DNA from: Nostoc sp. 'Peltigera membranacea cyanobiont' N6
Lineage (GTDB): Bacteria; Cyanobacteriota; Cyanobacteriia; Cyanobacteriales; Nostocaceae
DNA length: 64,000 nucleotides
Direction of reading: 5' to 3'
Assembly (NCBI RefSeq): GCF_002949735.1
Contig: NZ_CP026681.1
Coordinates: 6,664,501-6,728,500 of the forward strand
In this document: one piece after another, positions 24,429-32,556 of the stretch
How positions within the stretch are numbered: the stretch's first letter is position 1
How the letters are laid out: the number at the start of each line of letters is the position of its first letter
Translations under genes and position numbers: made by a program
The notes under the pieces: model-generated
The model's database searches: none
The model's input: the letters and a program-made list of their open reading frames with translations, nothing else
Told to the model about the DNA's origin: nothing

Positions 24429-25868
24429 ATGCGAGGTCTGATGACAAGCCGCTTCGCGTCTGGGCGAACATTTAGAGAAGGCTCTGTGGGGTTGTTGCTC
24501 CTGCTAGGAATAGGGGTATTTGGGTTACTCTTTCTGTGGTTAAATAGATTTACTGCTGCTGGCCGTTCATACAAAATTATTGTAGAATTTGCTAACGCTG
24601 GCGGAATGCAAAAGGGAGCAATAGTTCGCTATCGAGGTGTTAAAGTCGGAACTATTGACAAGATTCTACCAAAGGCGAATGCTATCGATGTAGAAATTGA
24701 AATTGCCCAAACTGACTTAATTATGCCCCGGAATGTACTGGTGGAAGCTAATCAAAGTGGATTAATTAGCGAAAGTATTATCGACATCACACCAAAAACA
24801 ACATTACCTACTGGGGGTGTGCTTGCTAAACCCCTAGATAGAAGTTGTGATACCAGTCTCATTGTCTGTAATGGCTCTCGCTTAAAAGGTCAGATTGGCA
24901 TCAGTGTTGATGAACTAATTCGCAGTTCAACTGAGCTATCTGCTGCATACAATAACCCCAAATTTTATAGAAATGTCAATAGGGTTCTAGAAACTACCAC
25001 AGGCGCAGCATCGAGTTTTACTGAACTAAGTCAGGATTTACAAGGTTTGACCAAAAGCTTGCGACAACAACTAAATACATTTTCAAGCACTGCCAATTCA
25101 GTGCAACGAGCGACAAATCAACTTAATACATCCGCAAATCAAACAGTAAATAAATTTGGTGATACTGCAACTCAAGCAAATCGTTTGATTAAAAATCTGG
25201 ATAATCTGTTGACAACAAATCGTTCTTCGCTGGTTGGCGCTTTAAACAATATTACCCAAACCAGCAACCAACTACGTGTTACAGTCAGTAGCCTATCACC
25301 ATCGATCAATCGATTGACTCAAGGAGAATTACTCAACAATTTAGAAACTCTTTCAGCAAATGCAGCCCAAGCCTCAGCTAATTTACGCGATGCTTCTAAA
25401 ACTTTAAACGATCCCAAGAATGTGGTGTTGCTGCAACAAACTTTAGATTCAGCACGAGTCACCTTTGAAAATACCCAAAAAATTACATCTGATTTAGATG
25501 AATTGACAGGCGATCCTAATTTCCGCAAAAATTTACGGCAATTGGTAAATGGTTTAAGTGGTTTAGTCTCTTCTACACAAGATATGCAGCAACAAGTGCA
25601 AGTTGCTACTACTCTAGATTCGGTAAAAGCTGCTGTGAACAAACAAAAGAATCTAATTCCTACCCCAGTACCAACCAAACAGGCGATGTCCAATGACAAG
25701 TCGCTACCTGTCTACACAGTTAATCCTTCACCTGCTAATTTTGAAAGTGCTGAAATCACCCTTGAACCAACCCCCAGTCCGTCTATCCCTAACTCATCTC
25801 AAGAAGTTCTGTTGAAACAGCTGCGGGAGTATGGTAAGCAACGGGAGCAACTAGAGACAGGAAAATAA
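24429..25868 (+). CDS. MCE (MlaD) family lipid-binding protein
   Basis: 479 residues. Periplasmic substrate-binding component of an MCE lipid transport system. One N-terminal membrane anchor at about residues 22-40 (VGLLLLLGIGVFGLLFLWL), an MCE domain at about 48-125 (GRSYKIIVEFANAGGMQKGAIVRYRGVKVGTI ...), then a long helical, Asn/Thr/Ser-rich coiled-coil region to about 400, and a Pro-rich tail. Ribosome binding site GGAGG 24418-24422 ahead of ATG 24429 is strong. 212 bases after the ATPase gene. In chloroplast and cyanobacterial systems this arrangement is the TGD2/TGD3 pair. Confidence 0.92.
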   Translation: MRGLMTSRFASGRTFREGSVGLLLLLGIGVFGLLFLWLNRFTAAGRSYKIIVEFANAGGMQKGAIVRYRGVKVGTIDKILPKANAIDVEIEIAQTDLIMPRNVLVEANQSGLISESIIDITPKTTLPTGGVLAKPLDRSCDTSLIVCNGSRLKGQIGISVDELIRSSTELSAAYNNPKFYRNVNRVLETTTGAASSFTELSQDLQGLTKSLRQQLNTFSSTANSVQRATNQLNTSANQTVNKFGDTATQANRLIKNLDNLLTTNRSSLVGALNNITQTSNQLRVTVSSLSPSINRLTQGELLNNLETLSANAAQASANLRDASKTLNDPKNVVLLQQTLDSARVTFENTQKITSDLDELTGDPNFRKNLRQLVNGLSGLVSSTQDMQQQVQVATTLDSVKAAVNKQKNLIPTPVPTKQAMSNDKSLPVYTVNPSPANFESAEITLEPTPSPSIPNSSQEVLLKQLREYGKQREQLETGK

Positions 25869-25877
25869 GCAATACAG

Positions 25878-26122
25878 CTTGACAATTTTAAGTAACATAT
25901 TTTACTGTTTATACAGTGTGTTGCAACTCATCGACACCACTCATCAGAACCTTGAAAACTGCATAATTCCGTTGACTGGTGTCGATTGTTTGCACAGTAA
26001 GGGTTTCAGGCTGTAAAATTAGTCGCTTATTGATAATTAATTAATAGTTATTGAGAATTCAAAAAGTGGTGTCGATTTGGGGGTCTCAAACCCTTGCTCT
26101 GTAAGGTTTCCAAAAGGTAACT
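25878..26122 (+). promoter_or_regulatory. CRISPR leader
   Basis: AT-rich 245 bases upstream of the first repeat on the side opposite to the degenerate terminal repeat. Its left 80 bases are shared with the relic at 6998-7080. It contains ATCGACACCACT (25930-25941) and its exact inverse AGTGGTGTCGAT (26065-26076), plus a third partial copy TGGTGTCGAT (25977-25986). The last 45 bases adjoin repeat 1. Confidence 0.75.
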
Positions 26123-26979
26123 CTTTACATAACCACTTCCCCTAACGGGGACGGAAACTAAATACTTTAAGTTCTGAAAAACTTTGGGTGTGGTCTTGAC
26201 TTTACATAACCACTTCCCCTAACGGGGACGGAAACAGCAGTTACAGAGTTATCAATGTATAATATCTTTTGACTTTACATAACCACTTCCCCTAACGGGG
26301 ACGGAAACCATTGTAAGTAACTAATTTCTCCCATTATTGAGTAAACTTTACATAACCACTTCCCCTAACGGGGACGGAAACCATAAGAACTGGCACTGGT
26401 ACCATAACTATTTGAAAAACTTTACATAACCACTTCCCCTAACGGGGACGGAAACTCTCCAGTGACTTGATCTTGCAAGGCAAAGTCTGCCTTTACATAA
26501 CCACTTCCCCTAACGGGGACGGAAACTTTGATCGCTGACGGTGGTGAAGTTCCTGGTATGACGACTTTACATAACCACTTCCCCTAACGGGGACGGAAAC
26601 ACTACACCATTTGGCGTAGACCCTTTCCAGAGGAAACTTTACATAACCACTTCCCCTAACGGGGACGGAAACAGAATAGATCATATCCTGATCTTTATAT
26701 CGAAGAACCGTGAAACTTTACATAACCACTTCCCCTAACGGGGACGGAAACTTTCCAAATCACCAGATGGGTTTTTTTGGTCAAGAACTTTACATAACCA
26801 CTTCCCCTAACGGGGACGGAAACACTTGAAAGATGCCGTCTATTTTAACAGATGCAGCATTGCTGGCTTTACATAACCACTTCCCCTAACGGGGACGGAA
26901 ACCCAATCTCGTGTAGAATTCTCCACCATTTTTGATAACGAGGCTTTACGTAACCACTTCCCCTAACGGGGATGGAAAT
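26123..26979 (+). CRISPR. Orphan CRISPR array, 12 repeats, 11 spacers
   Basis: 36-bp repeats start at 26123, 26200, 26273, 26346, 26420, 26491, 26565, 26637, 26716, 26788, 26867 and 26944. Spacers are 35-43 bp. The repeat begins CTTTACATAACCACTT, has a short palindrome TCCCC-TAAC-GGGGA, and ends ACGGAAAC. Repeats 1-11 look identical; repeat 12 has three changes (CTTTACG start, GATGG, final T), marking the leader-distal end. The leader is therefore on the left and transcription is plus strand. No cas genes lie in the window, so interference proteins must act from elsewhere. Subtype cannot be assigned safely; GAAAC ends occur in several cyanobacterial types. Confidence 0.97.
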
Positions 26980-27041
26980 ATTTTCGAGACCTTTCTTGTC
27001 TTTGCTTCATTTAGGCGCATCTTCTGATTGGTATTGAGTAC

Positions 27042-27635
27042 TCAAAACTGCTGAACCACTACAAGACCAGCAAGTACCAAGCGCCATACTTGGGCAAAGT
27101 CCCTATCGATATCTGGATCGCTCCATTCGGATGCGTGGGCTGGATGGTGAAAGCGAACTGTCGCTTGAAGGACTGCTTTAGCTGCTACTTGCGGATCGGT
27201 TACTCTAAACTCGTTAGTGGAAATACCGCTCTCTATGATTTGAGCAATCTGCCTAAGCAGTTCAGTAACGTGAGCTTCAACTACCCCTCGCGCCTCTTGG
27301 GTAATCGCTGAATAGGTTGCAAATAACTCTGGCTCTTTTAAGACTTTTTGACGTTTCAGAGTCATGAGTTGTTCAAACCATCGGTGCAACCGTTCTCTGG
27401 CGGAACCTGGCTCTTGGGCGATCGCTGCTAGCGGTGTGGAAACCCGATGCAGCCACCGTTCTGCCACTGCATCTCGCAGGGCAGCTTTGCTGGGAAAATG
27501 CCGATAAATCGTGCCGTGGCTCACCTCTAAAAAGCGAGCCACATCGACCACTGTTGCCTTTGCCAGACCGTAACGACGCAAAACTTCTTCTGCTGCATCG
27601 AGAATCCGCTCCGGTGTCAAAGGTGAATCATTCAT
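27042..27635 (-). CDS. TetR family transcriptional regulator
   Basis: 197 residues. N-terminal TetR helix-turn-helix at about residues 6-55 (ERILDAAEEVLRRYG, TVVDVARFLEVSHGTIYRHF, SKAALRDAV); the C-terminal ligand domain is a helical TetR_C type. It follows the aldo-keto reductase gene by 12 bases on the same strand and probably forms one operon with it, regulating that operon; the ligand is unknown. DNA-binding role is by family. Confidence 0.9.
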   Translation of the reverse strand: MNDSPLTPERILDAAEEVLRRYGLAKATVVDVARFLEVSHGTIYRHFPSKAALRDAVAERWLHRVSTPLAAIAQEPGSARERLHRWFEQLMTLKRQKVLKEPELFATYSAITQEARGVVEAHVTELLRQIAQIIESGISTNEFRVTDPQVAAKAVLQATVRFHHPAHASEWSDPDIDRDFAQVWRLVLAGLVVVQQF

Positions 27636-27647
27636 GCGATAATTTTT

Positions 27648-28643
27648 TTACCTCTTTTCACTATTGAGCATTGCCATTTGTTCTGGGCCATAGCGATCGC
27701 CTGCGACGGCATTTAGTGGCACGGCTGCCTCAATCCGGGCGATATCATCCTTATTTAAGTGTAAATCCAATGCACCCAGAGCTTCATTTAAGCGATCGCA
27801 ACGCCGTGCGCCAATTAGCGGTATAATGTCGTTTCCTTGCGACAGCACCCAAGCAATTGCCACTTGAACAACCGTGGCATTCCGTTCTTCGGCAATCAGG
27901 CGCAGGGCTTCGACTAGCAACAAATTGCGATCCAGATTCTCTCCAGAGAAGCGGGGTAGATGTACTCGATAGTCTTGCGCTTGCTCAGAGCGTTCTTTCG
28001 ACCAGTGACCGCTCAACAATCCCCGTGAGAGAACTCCATAAGCGGTGACAGCAATGCCCAATTCCCGGACGGTTGGCAGGATCTCATCTTCAATGCTACG
28101 ACTCAGGAGGGAATATTCAATCTGAAGCGAAGCGATCGGATGAGTCTTATGAGCGCGGCGAATTACATCTGCACCCACTTCAGATAAACCAATCTGGCGA
28201 ACATATCCAGCTTTCACCATTTCGCTAATCGCCCCAATAGTCTCTTCAATAGGCACTTTCGGATCGAGTCGGGCTGGTTGGTAAAGGTCAATGTAATCGG
28301 TTCCCAGTCGTTTCAATGTATAGGCAAGTGAAGTCTTCACGGCTTCAGGGCGACCATCGAAGCCAAGAAAGTTGCCATCAGGAGAGCGCAACGCACCGAA
28401 TTTAACGGCAATGAAGACATTTTCCCGCCGTCCTGTCAAGGCTTCGTTTAGCAGCATTTCATTGTGTCCCATGCCGTAAAAGTCGCCTGTATCCAGTAAG
28501 TTAATACCTGCATCAAGCGCTGCATGAATTGTTGCAATACTTTCCTTGCGATCGGCTGGCCCATAAACATCAGACATACCCATACAGCCAAGCCCAAGCG
28601 CCGATATCATTGAACCGTTTTTTCCGAGTTGACGCGACAACAT
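27648..28643 (-). CDS. Aldo/keto reductase
   Basis: 331 residues, NADPH-dependent (beta/alpha)8 oxidoreductase family. Catalytic Asp and Tyr are in LLDTGDFYGMGHNE and the Lys in FIAVKFGALR. The usual His-containing YLHR segment reads LYQPARLDP, so the fourth tetrad residue is Ala; a known subgroup of bacterial sequences carries this YxPARLDP pattern. Cofactor-binding end GARRCDRLNEALGALDL is intact. First gene of a two-gene operon with the TetR regulator. Substrate unknown. Confidence 0.9.
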   Translation of the reverse strand: MLSRQLGKNGSMISALGLGCMGMSDVYGPADRKESIATIHAALDAGINLLDTGDFYGMGHNEMLLNEALTGRRENVFIAVKFGALRSPDGNFLGFDGRPEAVKTSLAYTLKRLGTDYIDLYQPARLDPKVPIEETIGAISEMVKAGYVRQIGLSEVGADVIRRAHKTHPIASLQIEYSLLSRSIEDEILPTVRELGIAVTAYGVLSRGLLSGHWSKERSEQAQDYRVHLPRFSGENLDRNLLLVEALRLIAEERNATVVQVAIAWVLSQGNDIIPLIGARRCDRLNEALGALDLHLNKDDIARIEAAVPLNAVAGDRYGPEQMAMLNSEKR

Positions 28644-29144
28644 AGCAACTTCTCCACTGTGGTGATAAAACTATGATACCAATCAAGTGACAAAAATCAA
28701 TATCTGTCATTCAATCTTTGTTAAGAAACTATTCGGATCGTGTCTGATTAGCGGTGCTGTAGTAGCGATCGCTCATGAAAAAACGAACCGCAAAGGACGC
28801 AAAGGACACAAAGAAATAAGCTAGAGCGGCAAAACTAACTTGAGAGGTGAAACGAAAGGCTTAATTGCGTTTGCGCGAAAGAAAATCAAAAACGATTTTT
28901 CTAGGTTTCCAAAATATCTCTAGCAAGTTTTACCACACTAGGAAATAAGAGTTTCAGAGAGTTTTTGCGTAAGTCCTATATTTGTTATTTTTTGCTCAAG
29001 TCAGGGAACTCTATGAATACAATTCAGTACTTCACGCAGCATTAACCACAGAAAGGCTTCCCGTAGGGTAGCAACTTGTATTGGTTGTTGTGGGTTTAGT
29101 TGAACTGTGTTGTAAGGATAATTTAGAGTTTTGAGGAGCGGCTA
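28644..29144. other. Intergenic region, divergent promoters
   Basis: 501 bases between the aldo-keto reductase gene (minus) and the Tudor-knot gene (plus). Contains a common repeat (AACCGCAAAGGACGCAAAGG near 28786) and otherwise AT-rich sequence with no recognised element. Confidence 0.5.
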
Positions 29145-30455
29145 ATGGATAAATCAATTATTCAGTTGGTTGACGAATTACCGACTGACAATATTACTGT
29201 CAAAGTTTTAAAGGCTCTTGATTACGTAGCACCAGGTGAGTGGAGCAATTTGACGGGGTTTGATAATAGTATTCGCAGCATTACCGGAGAAACCGATGCT
29301 AAGGTAATTCAGAGAATCCGCGATCGCGCTGCCGTCTTATACCAAGATCCTCAAAAAGGCTATGAGTTTGCAATCAAACTTTATCAAACAATTGATAAGG
29401 CAGATACAGCTATGGCAGCAGCAGCTTTAGCGAATAAAGTTAGTGAGAAAATCGGCTTTCTGTCTTTTTTAGGCAACATTACTCCCAAAGCTGATGTCAC
29501 TCAATCCATTGACTTAGCACTGAAAATCGCCGTCGAAATCATCGCCTTTTGCAAACTAAATGGTATTCCTCAACCTAACCCCCAAGAGTTTGCTAATTCC
29601 CTTGCGAACAACTATCAAAATGCATCCTTAATGCGGATGGTAGCTTTGGTTTGTATAGACGGAATACTACCATTAGGCCCCGACTTTCTTAGCAAAATTC
29701 ATAACGTTATTAGTGGCGCTGATACTAGCGCAATAACTCAAAATCCGGTTTTCTCGGCTATCAATAACTTTCTTCCTGGTAGTAATCCCTCTGATAAAGT
29801 TGGTTTTCTCAGTCAGAGTTTTAACTCCGTCCAAGGCTGGATGAATGATTTAGTATCTAAAACAGGGATAACTCCGCAATCAATTTCTAGTCATTTAGGT
29901 AATTTTATTCAGATTGCTGATGATAATTTAGATTTCGTCGCCGCATTTCTAGATCAAACTACCAATTACTACGAACATACAGGAACTCAAACTGTCGCTC
30001 GTGGATTGATTTTGGAAGCATACACTTTAGTAAAAGAAGAAATTAAACAAGAGCAACAAAAGCCGATCCAAGATGTTTCGTCTGCTTCTGCTGTCAAGTC
30101 AGATAACAATCAGTATGAAGTCAGCAAAACTGTAGAAGTTTGGGATAGTGAAGAGGAAGATTGGTATCAGGGAACAATTGAAAAAATCCAAGAAGACCAA
30201 TTCTTTATTCATTACCTTGGCTACGGTTCATCTTATGACGAATGGGTAGGCGAAGATGACATTCGGACTCGCGATCTTCGCGCTGCTGATGACAATGGAT
30301 ATGCAGTTGGTCAAAAAGTAAAATGTTGGGATGAAGAGCAAGAGGCTTGGTATTCTGCAACGATTCAGCAAATCCAAAATCAGCAATACTTTGTTCGCTA
30401 TGCTGGTTATGACTCATCTTATGATGAGTGGGTTGATAGCGATGAGATTTCTTAA
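29145..30455 (+). CDS. Protein with two C-terminal Tudor-knot/agenet-like modules
   Basis: 436 residues. The first 300 are helical with no recognised domain (two repeats of all-alpha character; TAMAAAALANKVSEKIGFL, QSIDLALKIAVEIIAFC). After a linker (about 305-325) come two tandem roughly 50-residue modules: VEVWDSEEEDWYQGTIEKI with FFIHYLGYGSSYDEWVGEDDIR, and VKCWDEEQEAWYSATIQQI with YFVRYAGYDSSYDEWVDSDEI. The pattern W..WY.a.I....yyVhY.Gy..syDEWv is that of Tudor-knot/chromo-barrel domains of eukaryotic chromatin proteins. GAGGAG lies 7 bases before ATG 29145. Function unknown; binding of a modified protein is a guess. Confidence 0.78.
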   Translation: MDKSIIQLVDELPTDNITVKVLKALDYVAPGEWSNLTGFDNSIRSITGETDAKVIQRIRDRAAVLYQDPQKGYEFAIKLYQTIDKADTAMAAAALANKVSEKIGFLSFLGNITPKADVTQSIDLALKIAVEIIAFCKLNGIPQPNPQEFANSLANNYQNASLMRMVALVCIDGILPLGPDFLSKIHNVISGADTSAITQNPVFSAINNFLPGSNPSDKVGFLSQSFNSVQGWMNDLVSKTGITPQSISSHLGNFIQIADDNLDFVAAFLDQTTNYYEHTGTQTVARGLILEAYTLVKEEIKQEQQKPIQDVSSASAVKSDNNQYEVSKTVEVWDSEEEDWYQGTIEKIQEDQFFIHYLGYGSSYDEWVGEDDIRTRDLRAADDNGYAVGQKVKCWDEEQEAWYSATIQQIQNQQYFVRYAGYDSSYDEWVDSDEIS

Positions 30456-30825
30456 TTATTGAATTAGCACGGGGGCGACAAGAGGATATCTACGATGGGT
30501 TATTCGGTGCTGCGCCCTGTGCTAGTGGTCTATCAAATTCATTTTGACCGTTGGAGAGACGCGATAAATCGCCGTCTCTACAAGGATTTTATCTATCAAT
30601 TATTTATTGACAGACTACTAGTGGTCTATCGCATTAATTTTGCTGGGTTGCGAGATCCCCGACTTATTAAAGAAGTCGGGGATCTGAACACCTTAACCTT
30701 TCAGAAATAATGACATGAACCACTAGCTAGCATATAGTACTTTTAAAAATTACGAATTATTTTGACAGTTGCGCTACTATATCCCCTATTGCCTTCGTGC
30801 AATAGGAGTAGTGCAGGTTAAACAG
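30456..30825. other. Repeat-rich intergenic region
   Basis: 370 bases. CTAGTGGTCTATC occurs at 30522 and 30618 and inverted ACCACTAG at 30719-30726; a GAGACGCGATAAATCGCCGTCTC palindrome (near 30555) and the hairpin 30653-30685 lie inside. The plus frame 30495-30710 is built from these repeats and is not accepted as a gene. Confidence 0.65.
30653..30685. terminator. Strong stem-loop (possible terminator or palindromic repeat)
   Basis: Perfect 13-bp inverted repeat AGATCCCCGACTT (30653-30665) and AAGTCGGGGATCT (30673-30685), 7-base loop. No U-tract follows, so it may be a repeat element rather than a terminator of the Tudor-knot gene. Confidence 0.45.
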
Positions 30826-31944
30826 ATGACAGAAGAATTTAATACACAGGGCGCACAGAATCTGGTTGCGATCGCAGATCAATTCGCTCAACAGGGAAAG
30901 GTTACAGGCATTAAAGCATTTGGTAGTGGTAATATTAATGACACCTTCTTAGCAACTCTAGATGACTCAAAAGAACAACATTTTGTCCTGCAACGCATCA
31001 ACACGCAGGTATTTCGTCAGCCAAAACTGATTATGCAGAATATGCGTACCTTCACTGACCATGTTCACAAAAGGTTACAGCACAGCCCCTTGAATCGTCG
31101 TTGGGAAGTACCGCGCGTACTATTAACTAAGGATGCAGAAGACCACTTTCAGGATGCAGACGGCTCCTTTTGGCGGGCGATTAGCTTTATTGAAAACTCC
31201 CAGTCTTTTGATACTATGGGCGATCGCGCACAAGCGCAAGAAATTGGTTATGCCTTGGGGATGTTCCACAATTTAATCAGCGATTTGCCACCAGAAAAAC
31301 TCGCTGATACCCTTCAAGGATTCCATATTACACCGCTTTACCTCCAGCATTATGAGGAAGTTTTCGCAACAGCTAGTGTATGTAATAATGCTGAGGTTAA
31401 TTATTGTTTGCGATTTGTTAGCGATCGCCAAGCCTTTGCACATATCCTAGAAAATGCCAAAGCTGAGGGCAAATTACCCCTGCGTCTGATGCACGGCGAT
31501 CCAAAAATCAATAACGTTATGTTCGACATTGCTACCCAGCAAGCCGTGAGTGTGATAGACCTGGACACCGTTAAACCCGGTCTGGTACATTACGATATTG
31601 GTGATTGTTTGCGATCGGGCTGCAATCCGGCTGGAGAAGAAACCGAGAATTGGGAAAGTATTTATTTCGACACCGACTTGTGTCAGGGAATCTTACAAGG
31701 CTATCTCTCTGTGGCAAAGGCGTTTCTTACCGAGAATGACTATGCATACATATATGATGCAATTCGTCTAATTACTTTTGAATTAGGATTGAGATTTTTT
31801 GCTGATTATTTAGCTGGGAATGTTTACTTTAAAGTGAAGCACCCAGAACATAACTTGGCAAGAGCGATCGTGCAGTTTAAGCTTACCGAAAGTATCGAAT
31901 CTCAAGAAATGCAGATTCGTAACATTATCAAAGATGTGAAATGA
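30826..31944 (+). CDS. APH-family phosphotransferase (sugar kinase-like)
   Basis: 372 residues from ATG 30826 (MTEEFNTQGAQNL); the frame is open 19 codons further upstream but that part has no family resemblance. Fold of aminoglycoside/choline/N-acetylhexosamine kinases: GSGNINDTFLA near the start (nucleotide-binding loop), FVLQRIN (Lys replaced by Gln-Arg context as in NahK-type proteins), catalytic LMHGDPKINNVMFD and metal-binding VIDLDTVKPGLVHYDIGDCLRSG. Closest in pattern to N-acetylhexosamine 1-kinase-like proteins, hence phosphorylation of a sugar is inferred. Overlaps the next gene by 4 bases (ATGA). Confidence 0.85.
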   Translation: MTEEFNTQGAQNLVAIADQFAQQGKVTGIKAFGSGNINDTFLATLDDSKEQHFVLQRINTQVFRQPKLIMQNMRTFTDHVHKRLQHSPLNRRWEVPRVLLTKDAEDHFQDADGSFWRAISFIENSQSFDTMGDRAQAQEIGYALGMFHNLISDLPPEKLADTLQGFHITPLYLQHYEEVFATASVCNNAEVNYCLRFVSDRQAFAHILENAKAEGKLPLRLMHGDPKINNVMFDIATQQAVSVIDLDTVKPGLVHYDIGDCLRSGCNPAGEETENWESIYFDTDLCQGILQGYLSVAKAFLTENDYAYIYDAIRLITFELGLRFFADYLAGNVYFKVKHPEHNLARAIVQFKLTESIESQEMQIRNIIKDVK

Positions 31945-32480
31945 ACGAGCAAACGTTTTCCTTACAACCCTTTCCTTCTAATGAATCGCCGCCTAATTTG
32001 AAAATTTCAGGTAATATTGCCCGAAATGGTAATAAACTTGCCATCCACTATATGGTTGAAGGCGATTTAAAAGAAATTGCGATCGTTTCCCCATCAAACA
32101 CACCATCACGCAAGCATGAATTGTGGAAAGATACTTGCTTTGAGTTCTTCCTTGGCATTAAGAATTCTGCACAATATTGGGAATTCAACCTCTCACCCGC
32201 CGGACATTGGAATGCCTATCGCCTTGATGGGTATCGTCAAAGGATGCAAGAGGAAATAGCTTTTGAAAACCTCGCGTTTAATGTTCAAAATCAAGCTAAC
32301 GGATTGGTACTTGCATTAGATGTCGATTTGGATAAAATCGTTTCCGCAGAGCAAGCCATTGAAGTTGGCATTACTACCGTTATTAAATATAGAAATGATG
32401 AGGTGACTTACTGGGCGTTAACTCATCGAGGGGTGGAGGCTGACTTTCATCTACGGGATACTTTTATTGTTAAGTTGTGA
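31941..32480 (+). CDS. DOMON-like domain protein
   Basis: 179 residues, beta-rich, matching DOMON-like/CBM9-like sandwich proteins: RKHELWKDTCFEFFLG and YWEFNLSPAGHWNAYRLDGYR are the typical core; WALTHRGVEADFHLRDTFIVKL the usual end. No signal peptide, so cytosolic. Its start overlaps the kinase stop by ATGA, implying translational coupling; the pair probably handles the same carbohydrate. Ligand unknown. Confidence 0.85.
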   Translation: MNEQTFSLQPFPSNESPPNLKISGNIARNGNKLAIHYMVEGDLKEIAIVSPSNTPSRKHELWKDTCFEFFLGIKNSAQYWEFNLSPAGHWNAYRLDGYRQRMQEEIAFENLAFNVQNQANGLVLALDVDLDKIVSAEQAIEVGITTVIKYRNDEVTYWALTHRGVEADFHLRDTFIVKL

Positions 32481-32556
32481 GATGCATTTTCATATAGCTT
32501 ACAAAGTTGGGAATATTAGCTGTAGATACTTAACTTAGTAACTATAGAACGTAAAT

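Larger units (their letters stand above)
25869..27041. other. CRISPR region without cas genes
   Basis: All of this stretch is taken by the CRISPR leader (25878-26122), the array (26123-26979) and about 60 bases before the TetR gene. Frames inside it are products of the repeats. Confidence 0.8.

Noticed and set aside
25319..25699. Minus-strand 126-codon frame
   Set aside because: Antisense shadow of the MCE protein gene; Cys/Ser-rich translation is an artefact.
26493..26684. Minus-strand 63-codon frame with repeated VSVPVRGSGYVK peptide
   Set aside because: It is the translation of CRISPR repeats and spacers.
30495..30710. Plus-strand 71-codon frame
   Set aside because: Composed of dispersed repeats (CTAGTGGTCTATC copies and a strong hairpin); no domain-like sequence.
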